A DNA stretch of 31,541 nucleotides, taken from NCBI GenBank assembly GCA_905480445.1, contig CAJQQJ010000280.1, positions 1-31,541 of the forward strand, given 5' to 3'. Position 1 is the stretch's first letter, and every line of letters starts with the position of its first letter. The DNA is from an uncultured Alphaproteobacteria bacterium (lineage in GTDB: Bacteria; Pseudomonadota; Alphaproteobacteria; UBA7985; CAJQQZ01). The notes under the pieces are model-generated. The model was not told the DNA's origin. It was given only the letters and a program-made list of their open reading frames with translations, and searched no databases. Below are positions 8,322 through 16,549 of the stretch, piece by piece. The position numbers and the translations under genes are program-made.

Positions 8322-9929
8322 ATGAGCGCAAAAGATACGATCACTTGTGGTGAAGCCACCATTCGGCTTTTGGCTAAGTATGGTGTCGATACTCTCTTTG
8401 GTATTCCAGGGGTCCATACCTTAGATTTCTGTAGGGGCCTTGGTGACGATGCCACTATTCGCCATATCCAAACCCGCAATGAACAAGGTGCAGGTCTCAT
8501 GGCTGATGGCTATGCCCGAACAAGTGGCAAACCCGGCGTCGCCTTAGTAATTTCTGGACCAGGAGTGACCAACGCCGCGACGGCTCTTGGGCAAGCCTAC
8601 AATGATTCCATACCAGTGCTGTTGATTTCTGCTGATGCAGACTCAAGTTCGCTTGGTAAGGGATGGGGCGTCCTGCATGAAGTGGCTGATCTCAATGCTG
8701 TGACCCGGCCCCTGACAGCGCTTTCTGCCTGTGCGCGTCGACCGAGCGACGTACCAGAATTGATTGGGCAAGCCTTTTCAATTTTCGCGTCAGAGCGACC
8801 AAGGCCGGTACATATCTCAATCCCAATTGATGTCCTATCAGAACATGTTGTTGATGACTGGCAAGCAGTGGCCTTGCCCACGAAAGCACAGCCTCTTAAG
8901 TCAGCTATCGAAGATGCGGCCAAACTCCTCAAGACAGCTGAGCGGCCAGTCATTCTTCTTGGCGGTGGTGCTACTGATTGCGCGGACTCTATGACCCAAT
9001 TGGCAGAACGTCTGGGTGCCATCGTGGTGACCTCCTGTTCTGGCAAAGGGATCGTGCCGGATAGACATCCTCTGTCTTTGAGCGCGACGACGGTCAGACC
9101 TGAGGTGCAGGAGCTTTTGGGGACTGCTGATGTAACTCTCGCAATAGGCACGGAGATCTCCGAGACTGACTCTTTTGTTGAGCGCTTGGATTTGGGTGGA
9201 AAGTTGATCAGGATAGATCTTGACCCTCGCAAGATGAATGATTTCTATCCGGCAGATATCCCAATTGTCGGCGACGCCAAAACCGCAACGGACCTGTTGC
9301 TAACCGCACTTCGCGAAGGCCAGGGTACGTCCGGCGCGGAAGCAATTGTGGCTGGTATCAAAACCGCTATTTCCAACAATCTTTCACTATCCGAGCAACA
9401 ACATGTAAAATTGTTAAACGGTTTAAGAGAAGCTTTGCCAGACAACGCCATCATGATGGGGGACGCCTGTCAGGTTGCCTATACAGGGGCTTTTGCAATG
9501 CCTGTTTCCCATCCGCGCCTTTGGCACTATGCGGCTGGCTATTGTACCTTAGGTCCGGCGTTACCGGACGCTATAGGTGCCAAGATTGCTCAGCCTGATA
9601 AGCCTGTAGTGGCTCTAGCAGGTGATGGCGGTTTCATGTTCACGATGCAGGAATTGGTGACAGCTGCAGAACTAGGCATTGCCCTTCCCATTATCATTTG
9701 GGAGAACGGCGGCCTAAAACAGATTCAGGATGACATGCGCGCCGGAAACGTCCCGCGGGTTGGGGTGGACGGCATCAATCCAGACTTTCCGTTGCTCGCT
9801 AAAGCTATGCATTGCTCCTCAGCAGAACCGCGATCAATGAAAGAGTTTCAAGAATCATTAGCTGTAGCTCTAGCTGCTAACCAACCTACCTTGATTATCG
9901 TGCATGAAAACGATGATTGGTTGTTGTGA
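8322..9929 (+). CDS. ThDP-dependent 2-oxo acid decarboxylase, AruI (5-guanidino-2-oxopentanoate decarboxylase)-like
   Basis: This 535-residue protein has the three-domain architecture of acetolactate synthase and 2-oxo acid decarboxylases. The PYR domain holds the activating glutamate E54 in TRNEQGAGLMADGYAR. The ThDP/Mg motif runs from GDGG at 434-437 to N462. The segments GIPGVHTLDFCRGL, GWGVLHEV and RPRPVHISIPIDV resemble the arginine-transaminase-pathway decarboxylase AruI more than IlvB. AruI converts 5-guanidino-2-oxopentanoate to 4-guanidinobutanal. The substrate here is probably a 2-oxo acid from a transaminated amino acid, but an arginine-specific role is not shown. The ATG at 8322 lies shortly after a purine-rich AGAAG stretch. 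Its stop ends one base before the likely start of the aconitase-X gene, so the two genes appear coupled. Confidence 0.85.
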   Translation: MSAKDTITCGEATIRLLAKYGVDTLFGIPGVHTLDFCRGLGDDATIRHIQTRNEQGAGLMADGYARTSGKPGVALVISGPGVTNAATALGQAYNDSIPVLLISADADSSSLGKGWGVLHEVADLNAVTRPLTALSACARRPSDVPELIGQAFSIFASERPRPVHISIPIDVLSEHVVDDWQAVALPTKAQPLKSAIEDAAKLLKTAERPVILLGGGATDCADSMTQLAERLGAIVVTSCSGKGIVPDRHPLSLSATTVRPEVQELLGTADVTLAIGTEISETDSFVERLDLGGKLIRIDLDPRKMNDFYPADIPIVGDAKTATDLLLTALREGQGTSGAEAIVAGIKTAISNNLSLSEQQHVKLLNGLREALPDNAIMMGDACQVAYTGAFAMPVSHPRLWHYAAGYCTLGPALPDAIGAKIAQPDKPVVALAGDGGFMFTMQELVTAAELGIALPIIIWENGGLKQIQDDMRAGNVPRVGVDGINPDFPLLAKAMHCSSAEPRSMKEFQESLAVALAANQPTLIIVHENDDWLL

Positions 9930-9930
9930 C

Positions 9931-11175
9931 ATGAAACTTAACGAAAAAGAACAGGCAATGCTCGCCGGTAAAGACGGTCCAGCAAGACAGTGGGCTATTG
10001 AACATCAGCTCCAGGTTGGTCGAATGTTCGATGCGGAAGACATGGTTGAAGTTAGTCAATCTCACATGATGGCAGATCCTGAATCTTTGGGTGAAGCAGG
10101 TGTTGCTTTTGTTGAGCAGTTTGCAGCCTTGCCGAAAGAGCAGCGATCGGTTGCAATTCCCATGATTACGGATCCAAGAGGCGTTGACCTCACCTACTAT
10201 GATCCTCTGGGCCAAACCGAAGAGATGGCTAATCTTGAACGCCGTTTTGTGGCTGCTTGTGAAAAGCTCGGTATCATGATGACGGACACCTGCATAAATT
10301 ACCAAACCATCATGCCGCCAGTTCTCGGCGATCATATAGCTTACGGCGATACAGGGGTTGTGATCTATTCCAATTCAGTTTGCGGCGCGCGATCAAATTT
10401 CGAAGGCGGACCATCGGCTTTGGCTGCGGGTCTGACGGGTCGGACGCCACGCTACGGTTTGCACCTTGATCGTCATCGCCAAGCAACAAAACGCTTTCTT
10501 GTGACAGAACAACCAGAGGAACTTACGGACTGGGGAGTGCTCGGTGCTACTATTGGGCGGATGGCTGGGTCCTACTGGGAAGTGCCAGTTGTCGAAGGCA
10601 TTGATAAGGCACCGACGTCAGATGCCCTCAAACACTTTGGTGCCGCTATGGCATCCTACGGTTCCACGCCGCTGTTCCATATTGTTGGCGTTACGCCGGA
10701 GTGTCATAGAATAGAAGACGTTAGCGGAGACAAGTTAGAAGCCCGACAGGTAACGGCAGACGACTTGGCTGCTTTGCGCCAACCGTTCGGGGCCAAGGGT
10801 GAAAAAGTTGATGTCGTTGTCTTCGCAGCACCTCAATTGTCTCTTGTTGAGATGCAGCAGGTTGCCAACCTTTGTCAGGGACGGAGCAAGCACAGTGACA
10901 CCTCTTTGATAGTCTGTACGGCACCCTCTGTTTATGCCGATGCACAACGTATGGGCTACAACGATGCTATTGAATCCTTTGGCGGTAAAGTGCTGCAAGG
11001 AACTTGCTTCTATCAACAGTATGCGCGCGAAGTAGGGGAAGCCAATGGCTGGAAACGCTTGCTCTCAAATTCTACTAAGATTGTTAATATCCTTGGGGGT
11101 TATGGCTATCTCCCGGCTTTAGCCTCAATGGAGGCCTGTGTGGCCTCTGCGGAAAAAGGGGAGATTGTTGGATGA
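9931..11175 (+). CDS. Aconitase X catalytic (large) subunit
   Basis: This is the catalytic subunit of an aconitase-X (AcnX, formerly DUF521) dehydratase, 414 residues from the chosen ATG. An in-frame ATG at 9904 lies inside the preceding gene. Starting at 9931 gives MKLNEKEQAMLAGKDGPA, which matches the family's N-terminus. Landmarks are DTCINYQT with C121, then SNSVCGARSNFEGGPSALAA (residues 148-167, with C151) and TGRTPRYGLHLDRHR. A later cysteine in GTCFY is near residue 358. Known AcnX enzymes dehydrate cis-3-hydroxy-L-proline in bacteria or mevalonate 5-phosphate in archaea, using an iron-sulfur centre. This member could act on another hydroxylated acid or imino acid. It overlaps the small-subunit start in an ATGA arrangement (11172-11175), so the two are surely co-translated. 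Confidence 0.88.
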   Translation: MKLNEKEQAMLAGKDGPARQWAIEHQLQVGRMFDAEDMVEVSQSHMMADPESLGEAGVAFVEQFAALPKEQRSVAIPMITDPRGVDLTYYDPLGQTEEMANLERRFVAACEKLGIMMTDTCINYQTIMPPVLGDHIAYGDTGVVIYSNSVCGARSNFEGGPSALAAGLTGRTPRYGLHLDRHRQATKRFLVTEQPEELTDWGVLGATIGRMAGSYWEVPVVEGIDKAPTSDALKHFGAAMASYGSTPLFHIVGVTPECHRIEDVSGDKLEARQVTADDLAALRQPFGAKGEKVDVVVFAAPQLSLVEMQQVANLCQGRSKHSDTSLIVCTAPSVYADAQRMGYNDAIESFGGKVLQGTCFYQQYAREVGEANGWKRLLSNSTKIVNILGGYGYLPALASMEACVASAEKGEIVG

Positions 11176-11585
11176 TTAAATTGAAGTGTCATGTTGGGAT
11201 TGGGCCAGTTGTTGAAGGCGAAGCACTGGTGACGTCCGATGATTTTTCAGCGCGCTATGATTTGGATCGTATCAAAGGTGTTTTCTCTAGACCAGCACAC
11301 AAGCTTTTTGGCCAGTCCTATGACGGCAAAATTCTGGTTTTCAATACAGCGAAAGGCGGTGTCGCATCGGCCTGGATGCTGCATGAGATGAAAACCCGTA
11401 ATGTCACACCCAAGGCTATTTTGTTCAATGCGGCCAACACGATTTTGGCGCAGGGCGCGGCTCTTGCTGCTTTGCCCATGGTTGACCGCTTTGAAGAGGG
11501 TGACATCACGCAGCTCATTAAGACTGGCGACCACCTGATTGTTGACCCTGAAAAAGGCTTGGTCACGATCACCAACCGTTCTTGA
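11172..11585 (+). CDS. Aconitase X swivel-domain (small) subunit, DUF126
   Basis: This 137-residue swivel-domain protein partners the AcnX large subunit encoded immediately upstream, with a four-base overlap. The N-terminal GPVVEGEALVTSDDFSARYD and the central block LVFNTAKGGVASAWMLHEM (residues 55-73) are typical of the DUF126 fold. Residues 82-102 carry FNAANTILAQGAALAALPMVD. The domain closes over the active site to position the substrate. Where many relatives have a KGS-type loop, this one reads KGGVAS, so the serine is displaced and the substrate contact may differ. The domain usually occurs as a separate subunit in bacteria or as a fusion in longer forms; here it is separate. It is the last gene before a 101-base gap with promoter-like sequence, so it may end this transcription unit. 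Confidence 0.87.
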   Translation: MIKLKCHVGIGPVVEGEALVTSDDFSARYDLDRIKGVFSRPAHKLFGQSYDGKILVFNTAKGGVASAWMLHEMKTRNVTPKAILFNAANTILAQGAALAALPMVDRFEEGDITQLIKTGDHLIVDPEKGLVTITNRS

Positions 11586-11594
11586 TTTTTGTCT

Positions 11595-11622
11595 TTGACA
11601 GATCTCTCGTCATGGCTTTAAC
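11595..11622 (+). promoter_or_regulatory. Candidate sigma-70-type promoter before the FAD-GcvT/MttB genes
   Basis: A perfect TTGACA at 11595-11600 is followed, after 16 bases, by TTTAAC at 11617-11622, which matches the -10 consensus at four of six positions. It sits in the only real gap (11586-11686) between the aconitase-X genes and the methyl-group genes. It could drive 11687-18076 as a separate unit. The call rests on motif matching alone. Confidence 0.4.
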
Positions 11623-11686
11623 GTCAATCTAGCAAGCGCGGCTGAATCAAGTATTTCCGCCAAAATGATGTGTAGAGTGGGCAGCT

Positions 11687-14116
11687 GTGACTGATAGTAG
11701 GCAAATCGTTATAATCGGCGGCGGTATCATCGGTCTCTCGGTGGCCTATCATCTCTCAAAGCTGGGTATCACCGACGTCTTACTCGTTGAACGTAACAAG
11801 CTAACGTCCGGCACCTCTTGGCATGCCGCTGGCATCGTTGGGCCTTTGAGAGCTTCAGTGAATGGCACCAAACTGGCGTCCTACGCTACCGAGCTCTTCC
11901 CCGCCCTCGAAAAAGAAACAGGCCAAACAACAGGCTACAGAAAGACCGGTGGATACTGGCTGACTTCGTCCCAAGATCGGATGGTCGAGCTGGCTCGTAT
12001 CCAGGACGTTGGTTTGATGATGGGGATGGATGCCTGTCTTTTGGTACCAGATGAAATCGCTGCAGAGGCGAGTTTCCTGAAAACTGAAGATCTAGTTGGC
12101 GGCCTCTACGTAGCTGAAGACGGCCAGGCTACGCCGGTTGATATCTGTATGGCCTATTCAAAAGCTGTCAGAGCGGCAGGCATTGAAATCCGCGAAGACA
12201 CAGGTTGCACTGGTTTCCACAAAAAGAAGGGCCAGGTGACTGGATTAACACTTTCCACGGGCGAAGAAATCGCCTGTGACAAGGTTGTGATCTGCGCTGG
12301 TGCTTGGTCGCAGAAAATTGGTGAAATGGCTGGGGTGCCAATTCCTCTTCAAGCCGTGGAACATATGTATGTTGTGACGGAGCCCATGCCTGGCTTGCCG
12401 GACCCTTTTCCGATATTGCGAGATCTAGACAGTGGTATTTACATCAAGGGTGACACTGGAAAACTGGTCCTGGGTGGTTTTGAGTATAACGCCAAACCTT
12501 GGAACGCCTACGGCCCTGAGGGAGACCGGGAGTTTCTGGAGTTGCCGGAGGACTGGGACCAGTTCGAACATTTCATGAATGGTGGCCTAAATCGAATACC
12601 GGATCTTGCGAAGGCTGGCATTCAACACTTTATGAACGGCCCGGAATCTTTCACGCCGGATACGCGGCCTTTATTGGGTGAATCACCCTTTCTAAAAGGC
12701 TTCTTTGTTGCAGCAGGAATGAACTCAGTTGGGATGATGTCTTCAGCAGGTGTTGGCCGTGCCATGGCAGAGTGGGTCCGCGACAGCCAAGCACCCTTTG
12801 ATCTTTGGGACACTGATATAGCGCGATTTGACAAACTCTCCGGCTCAAAAGCCTACTTGGTTAAGCGGACGGAAGAAGCGATTGGTGATGTATTCGCCAC
12901 TCACTGGCCGCTCAAACAAGCTAAGGCAGGTCGTGACTTGCGGCGTTCTGTTCTTCACGACCAGTTCGCCGATGCGGGCGCCTTCTTCGGTGCACCGACG
13001 GGTTGGGAGCGACCGCTGTGGTTTGGTGAGAATGACGGCGAACGTCAGATTAACTATTCCTATGGTGATCAGTCTTGGTGGCCAATGGCTGAACGAGAAG
13101 TCCAGGCAATGACAACAGGTGTTGGCCTGTTAGAGCTGAGCCCTTTCACCAAGATTGATGTATGCGGCAGCCAGGCATGCGAGTGCTTGCAATGGCTCTG
13201 TACGTCCAATATCGACGTCGAAATCGGTCGCGCTGTATACACCCAAATGCTCAACCAACAAGGCGGGATAGAAGCTGACATCACAGTCACTCGCCTGGAT
13301 GAAGATAGCTTCCGTGTTACGTCTGGTGCAGCAACAAGATGGAAGGATCTTGCTTGGTTGCGAAACCACGGTCAATCTTTTGAAGTCTCGGTCTTTGACG
13401 CTACGTCGTCCGAAGCCGTAATTGGAATCATGGGGCCAAGGTCTCTGGCTCTGCTGCAAGACTTGAGCGATGAGGATCTATCGCAGGAAGCTTTCCCTTT
13501 CTCGACCGTTAGAGAAATCTCTATCGGGTACAATTTCGTTCGCGCAACCAGAGTCTCCTTTGTTGGGGAAATGGGCTGGGAACTCTCAATTCCAATCGAG
13601 CAAGCTCAGGCGATCTATCAAACCCTCGTGGCAGCCGGAAATGAGTTTGGACTGGTTCATGTCGGACATATGGCTCTCGATTCTTGCCGCCTAGAAAAGG
13701 GGTACAAACACTGGGGCCACGATATCGGTATCGAAGACACGCCGCTGGAGACGGGTTTGGGCTTCACGATTGATTGGAGCAAAGGTTTCTTTGGCAAAGA
13801 GGCCCTATTGAAACAAAAAGAAACAGGCGTCACACGTCGCTTGTTGAGCTTTGCAGTGAAAGACGGGCACCCCTTATTGCTTCATGATGAGCCTATCTTC
13901 CGTAACGGTGAATTGGTTGGACAGACCACGTCTGGCGGACGAGGATTCAGAACGGACCGATCCATCTGCTTTGCTACGGTTCGTATGCTCAACGGTCAAT
14001 CGCTAAAAGATTACCGCGATGCCGATTTCCAAATTTCGATTGCTGGAGTAAGGCACGCGCTTGAGCCCTTGACCAAAGCGGCTTTTGATCCCAAGAATGA
14101 GCGCCTAAAAGGCTAG
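11687..14116 (+). CDS. FAD-dependent oxidoreductase with GcvT domain (dimethylglycine/sarcosine dehydrogenase family), copy 1
   Basis: This 809-residue two-module protein has an N-terminal DAO-type FAD domain with the GGGIIG motif at residues 11-16. TSWHAAG contains H46 at the place where dimethylglycine and sarcosine dehydrogenases bind FAD covalently. A central FAO_M-type segment precedes the aminomethyltransferase (GcvT) domain at about 430-800, which includes SPFTKIDVCG and CRLEKGYKHWGHDIG. The family oxidises an N-methyl group to an iminium and passes the formaldehyde unit to tetrahydrofolate in the GcvT domain. The substrate is unproven; the N-terminal half is less like dimethylglycine dehydrogenase than that of the next gene. 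The start is GTG at 11687. It lies 11 bases ahead of its paralogue, and both precede MttB, which supports stepwise demethylation of one compound. Confidence 0.88.
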   Translation: MTDSRQIVIIGGGIIGLSVAYHLSKLGITDVLLVERNKLTSGTSWHAAGIVGPLRASVNGTKLASYATELFPALEKETGQTTGYRKTGGYWLTSSQDRMVELARIQDVGLMMGMDACLLVPDEIAAEASFLKTEDLVGGLYVAEDGQATPVDICMAYSKAVRAAGIEIREDTGCTGFHKKKGQVTGLTLSTGEEIACDKVVICAGAWSQKIGEMAGVPIPLQAVEHMYVVTEPMPGLPDPFPILRDLDSGIYIKGDTGKLVLGGFEYNAKPWNAYGPEGDREFLELPEDWDQFEHFMNGGLNRIPDLAKAGIQHFMNGPESFTPDTRPLLGESPFLKGFFVAAGMNSVGMMSSAGVGRAMAEWVRDSQAPFDLWDTDIARFDKLSGSKAYLVKRTEEAIGDVFATHWPLKQAKAGRDLRRSVLHDQFADAGAFFGAPTGWERPLWFGENDGERQINYSYGDQSWWPMAEREVQAMTTGVGLLELSPFTKIDVCGSQACECLQWLCTSNIDVEIGRAVYTQMLNQQGGIEADITVTRLDEDSFRVTSGAATRWKDLAWLRNHGQSFEVSVFDATSSEAVIGIMGPRSLALLQDLSDEDLSQEAFPFSTVREISIGYNFVRATRVSFVGEMGWELSIPIEQAQAIYQTLVAAGNEFGLVHVGHMALDSCRLEKGYKHWGHDIGIEDTPLETGLGFTIDWSKGFFGKEALLKQKETGVTRRLLSFAVKDGHPLLLHDEPIFRNGELVGQTTSGGRGFRTDRSICFATVRMLNGQSLKDYRDADFQISIAGVRHALEPLTKAAFDPKNERLKG

Positions 14117-14127
14117 TCAGGACTCTT

Positions 14128-16548
14128 ATGAAAACTCATGCTCGCGTAGTGATTATTGGTGGCGGTGTTATGGGCGTCTCCCTTCTCTACCACCTAACCA
14201 AACGCGGTTGGTCCGACGTTGTTTTGGTCGAGAAAAATGAACTGACGGCGGGTTCGACTTGGCATGCCGCTGGGCTTTGCACACACTTTGCCCACAACGC
14301 GACGATCATGGAAATGCGCGCGACATCAGTGCGGCTTTACAAAGACATCCTCAAGCAGGAAACAGGTCTGGAGACAGGTTTTCATCCGTCCGGAGCTTTA
14401 CGGGTCACTAGATCTCAGGATCGCATGAATGAGTTCCGCCATGTTCAGGGACTTGGTCGTTTTGTGGGCTATGATCTTCATATCCTCTCGCCAGGTGAAC
14501 TGAAAGAGCTCTATCCGCTTTGTGAAACAGATGGCTTGTTAGGCGCAATCTATGAGCCTCAAGATGGCCACGTTGACCCGACCTTAGCCACCAATGCTAT
14601 GGCCGCCGGCGCAAAATCACGCGGTGCAGAGATTTACAGACACAATGAAGTTCTCGATGTTGAGCAAGCCGAAAACGGTGAGTGGTTAGTAAAGACCAAG
14701 AACGGCACGATTACAGCTGAGCATATCGTCAATGCGGCTGGTACCTGGTGTCGTGAAATTGGCACTATGATGGGCGTCGACTTGCCCGTTGTTCCTATGC
14801 TGCACCAGTACGTCGTGACCGATGCAGTTGACGCAGTTCAAGAACGCATTGATGCTGGGGAGCCGGAACTGGCTATCATCCGTGATCCAGAAGAATCCTG
14901 GTACGTGCGCCAAGAACGCAACAGCATGATCATCGGGCCTTATGAAAAGAAGGCAACACCTTGGTCTATTGATGGTGTTCCGCCGGAGTTTGGCATGGAG
15001 CTATTGCCCCCTAATCTGGATCCAATTGAGCACATTATGATGATGGCGATGGAGCGTATTCCCGCCCTTGCGACTGCTGGCATCAAGACTGTAGTTAACG
15101 GGCCTATAACGTTTACACCAGATGCTAATCCTCTCATTGGTCCTGCAACGGGTTTGAACAATGCTTGGCTTCTAACGGGCTCCTCAATGGGCGTCATGGA
15201 AGGCGGAGGGGCCGGTTCATTCCTAGCAAATTGGATGGTCGACAATGCGCCACCGATGGATCCTCTCGCGATTGACTCACGCCGCTTCGGTCCTTTTGCT
15301 GGTCGGCAATATCGGTTGGATAAAGCCATCGAATGTTTTGGCTTGCAGTTTGGTGTCCACTATCCTTTTGAAGAGCGCGAAGCGGCACGTCCTCAACGTC
15401 TCACACCAATCTATGATGATCAAAAAGCAGCAGGCGCTGTCTTTGGCTGTGCCTATGGTTGGGAACGACCGAATTACTTCACAAACGATGGCAAAGAAGC
15501 AGCGCTGACTTTCGGTAAGCCTGGTTGGTTTGACGCCGTGAAGCAGGAATGTTTAGCGGTTAGGGACAAGGTGGGTTTATGCGACCTCTCTGCTTTCTCT
15601 AAGTTTGAAGTCAAGGGACCAGACGCAACAGCTTTTGTCGAAACACTTGGGGCAAACAAGCCGCCGAAAAAGATAGGGCGCATTGGGCTGATACATGTTC
15701 TCTATCCCAGTGGTGGGGTTTGCTCAGAGTTCACGGTGACACGCCTAGCAGAGGATCACTATTACCTCGTTTGTGCTGCGATGGCAGAGCGCATTGACGG
15801 GGATGTTTTGCGAAAACATGCGGCCTCTTTCACCGATGTTGAGGTCACCAACAAAACAGAGAAGCTTGGCATATTGGGGCTCATGGGCCCCAATGCCCGT
15901 AAGGTTCTGTCGAAGGTGACAGATGATGCGCTGGAATTCCGGTGGCTCAACGCAAAAGAAACTAGAGTGGCTGGCGTGACTGTTCGCGCCTTGAGACTAT
16001 CTTATGTCGGTGAACTGGGCTGGGAACTTCATGTACCTCTACAGAAACTCAAAGTGATTTTTGACGCTTTGATGGAAGCTGGTTCTGATGATGGGATCAG
16101 CCTGTTCGGCGCCTACGCCATGAACGCCATGCGCCTGGAAAAAGGCTACCCAGCAATTGGCGCAGACCTGACCTCTGAGCGTACCCCAAGTGAGACCGGT
16201 GTGGCGGCTCTTGTGAAAGCCGAAGGCCGTCAATTCGTTGGTCGAGAGGCCATGATGGCGAGAGACACTCGTGATGATGCCTGGCAGTCAGTCCTTCTGG
16301 CATTGGAATCTCATGACGAAGTCGAGGGATTCTATGCCCATTCTGTTTTCCAAGATGGAAAGGCCGTTGGTATGGTCACTTCCGCGGCTTACGGGCATCG
16401 GGTCGGGAAAAACCTTGCGCTGGCATTGTTAAAACCTGAAGCCACAGCGGACCACTTCGATATTTTGATCCTGAATAAAACGATCAAAGCCGAAGTGTTG
16501 GATGTGGTGCCTTACGATCCAGAAAACCATCTGATGAGGGCTGGCTGA
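14128..16548 (+). CDS. FAD-dependent oxidoreductase with GcvT domain (dimethylglycine dehydrogenase-like), copy 2
   Basis: This 806-residue paralogue of the preceding gene is very similar to mitochondrial dimethylglycine dehydrogenase through its first 200 residues. GGGVMG is at 11-16, ELTAGSTWHAAGL carries the candidate 8-alpha-histidyl-FAD residue H46, and EPQDGHVDPT and NAAGTWCREIG follow. A C-terminal GcvT domain begins at about residue 460 with CDLSAFSKFEVKG and includes MRLEKGYPAIGADLT. The expected reaction is oxidative removal of one N-methyl group with production of methylene-tetrahydrofolate and electron transfer to a flavoprotein acceptor. The actual substrate could be dimethylglycine or an N,N-dimethyl product of MttB. 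Its stop is one base before the MttB start codon, implying coupled translation. The two copies differ enough to suggest distinct substrates or steps, not a recent duplication. Confidence 0.9.
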   Translation: MKTHARVVIIGGGVMGVSLLYHLTKRGWSDVVLVEKNELTAGSTWHAAGLCTHFAHNATIMEMRATSVRLYKDILKQETGLETGFHPSGALRVTRSQDRMNEFRHVQGLGRFVGYDLHILSPGELKELYPLCETDGLLGAIYEPQDGHVDPTLATNAMAAGAKSRGAEIYRHNEVLDVEQAENGEWLVKTKNGTITAEHIVNAAGTWCREIGTMMGVDLPVVPMLHQYVVTDAVDAVQERIDAGEPELAIIRDPEESWYVRQERNSMIIGPYEKKATPWSIDGVPPEFGMELLPPNLDPIEHIMMMAMERIPALATAGIKTVVNGPITFTPDANPLIGPATGLNNAWLLTGSSMGVMEGGGAGSFLANWMVDNAPPMDPLAIDSRRFGPFAGRQYRLDKAIECFGLQFGVHYPFEEREAARPQRLTPIYDDQKAAGAVFGCAYGWERPNYFTNDGKEAALTFGKPGWFDAVKQECLAVRDKVGLCDLSAFSKFEVKGPDATAFVETLGANKPPKKIGRIGLIHVLYPSGGVCSEFTVTRLAEDHYYLVCAAMAERIDGDVLRKHAASFTDVEVTNKTEKLGILGLMGPNARKVLSKVTDDALEFRWLNAKETRVAGVTVRALRLSYVGELGWELHVPLQKLKVIFDALMEAGSDDGISLFGAYAMNAMRLEKGYPAIGADLTSERTPSETGVAALVKAEGRQFVGREAMMARDTRDDAWQSVLLALESHDEVEGFYAHSVFQDGKAVGMVTSAAYGHRVGKNLALALLKPEATADHFDILILNKTIKAEVLDVVPYDPENHLMRAG

Positions 16549-16549
16549 C

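Noticed and set aside
8597..9232. 211-codon minus-strand open frame within the ThDP enzyme
   Set aside because: It lies wholly opposite a well-supported gene, and its Arg/Ser-rich composition is what antisense frames of this base composition give.
9904..9930. Earlier ATG for the aconitase X large subunit
   Set aside because: It would overlap the decarboxylase by 26 bases and add nine residues absent from the family; the ATG at 9931 gives the usual N-terminus.
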